From Roseiflexaceae bacterium UBA965 (GTDB taxonomy: Bacteria > Chloroflexota > Chloroflexia > Chloroflexales > Roseiflexaceae), in the NCBI GenBank assembly GCA_002292925.1, contig DBCF01000303.1, forward strand, positions 3,815 through 9,977: 6,163 nt of DNA. Reading direction: 5' to 3'. Made by a program: the position numbers and the translations under genes. The notes beneath the pieces were generated by a model that did not search any database, had not been told where the DNA came from, and saw nothing but the letters and a program-made list of their open reading frames with translations. Below are positions 6,124 through 6,163 of this stretch, in pieces; within the stretch, counting starts at the first letter, position 1; each line of letters opens with the position of its first letter.

Positions 6124-6163
6124 GCTACCCTAGTTATACCATGGCGCCCCTTCAGGGCTGTCG
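6124..6163. other. Tail after cas6e, no assignable gene
   Basis: These 40 bp hold the second copy of the 16-bp direct repeat (6130-6145) and a small hairpin, GCCC (6146-6149), loop CTTCA, GGGC (6155-6158). There is no U-run visible before the window ends, so it cannot be called a terminator. An ATG at 6141 opens a frame for a few codons, but no ribosome binding site precedes it. Confidence 0.25.

Noticed and set aside
6141..6163. ATG opening a new frame (MAPLQGC) after cas6e, possible start of cas1
   Set aside because: No ribosome binding site, too few codons, and no likeness to known Cas1e starts.

Overview
The window holds three protein genes. Two lie on the minus strand: a 5'-complete gene for a DUF2961/GH172-type glycoside hydrolase that runs off the left edge, and a 1,417-residue multidomain ATPase gene. 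The third, on the plus strand, encodes a CRISPR repeat endonuclease of the Cas6e (CasE/Cse3) family. The moderately G+C-rich composition, a type I-E Cas protein, and a VirD4/HerA-like ATPase carrying an RCC1-type propeller would fit a Chloroflexota bacterium such as a Herpetosiphon relative. That placement is a weak inference; no rRNA, tRNA or clear taxonomic marker is present.

Layout. Positions 1-720 (minus) are the first 240 codons of the GH172-like gene. The 73-bp gap 721-793 contains its ribosome binding site, a possible -10 element, and an 8-bp perfect inverted repeat that overlaps the Shine-Dalgarno. Positions 794-5047 (minus) encode the large ATPase. In order it has an unassigned N-terminal region, a conjugation-type P-loop motor core, a linker region, a six-blade RCC1/BLIP-II-like repeat region, two tandem domains resembling the C-terminal domain of the RNA polymerase alpha subunit (alpha-CTD), and a short acidic-aromatic tail. 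Positions 5048-5334 are a divergent intergenic region with two plausible plus-strand sigma70-type promoters, a 9-bp inverted repeat and a solitary hairpin that closely resembles a type I-E CRISPR repeat read on the minus strand. Positions 5335-6123 (plus) encode Cas6e, followed by 40 bp in which no gene can be assigned.

How the parts may relate. The ATPase and the hydrolase are co-directional and could share a transcript, although the hydrolase may also have its own promoter. The ATPase looks like a soluble DNA motor with an added interaction propeller and a DNA-binding (or RNA-polymerase-mimicking) tail. This combination is the most unusual thing in the window. Cas6e appears without cas5/cas7 upstream, since the usual position is taken by a divergent gene. 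A Cas6e-like substrate hairpin sits about 50 bp before its start codon, which suggests autoregulation by Cas6e or a remnant/mini CRISPR unit. Whether the rest of a type I-E locus or an array lies to the right cannot be seen.
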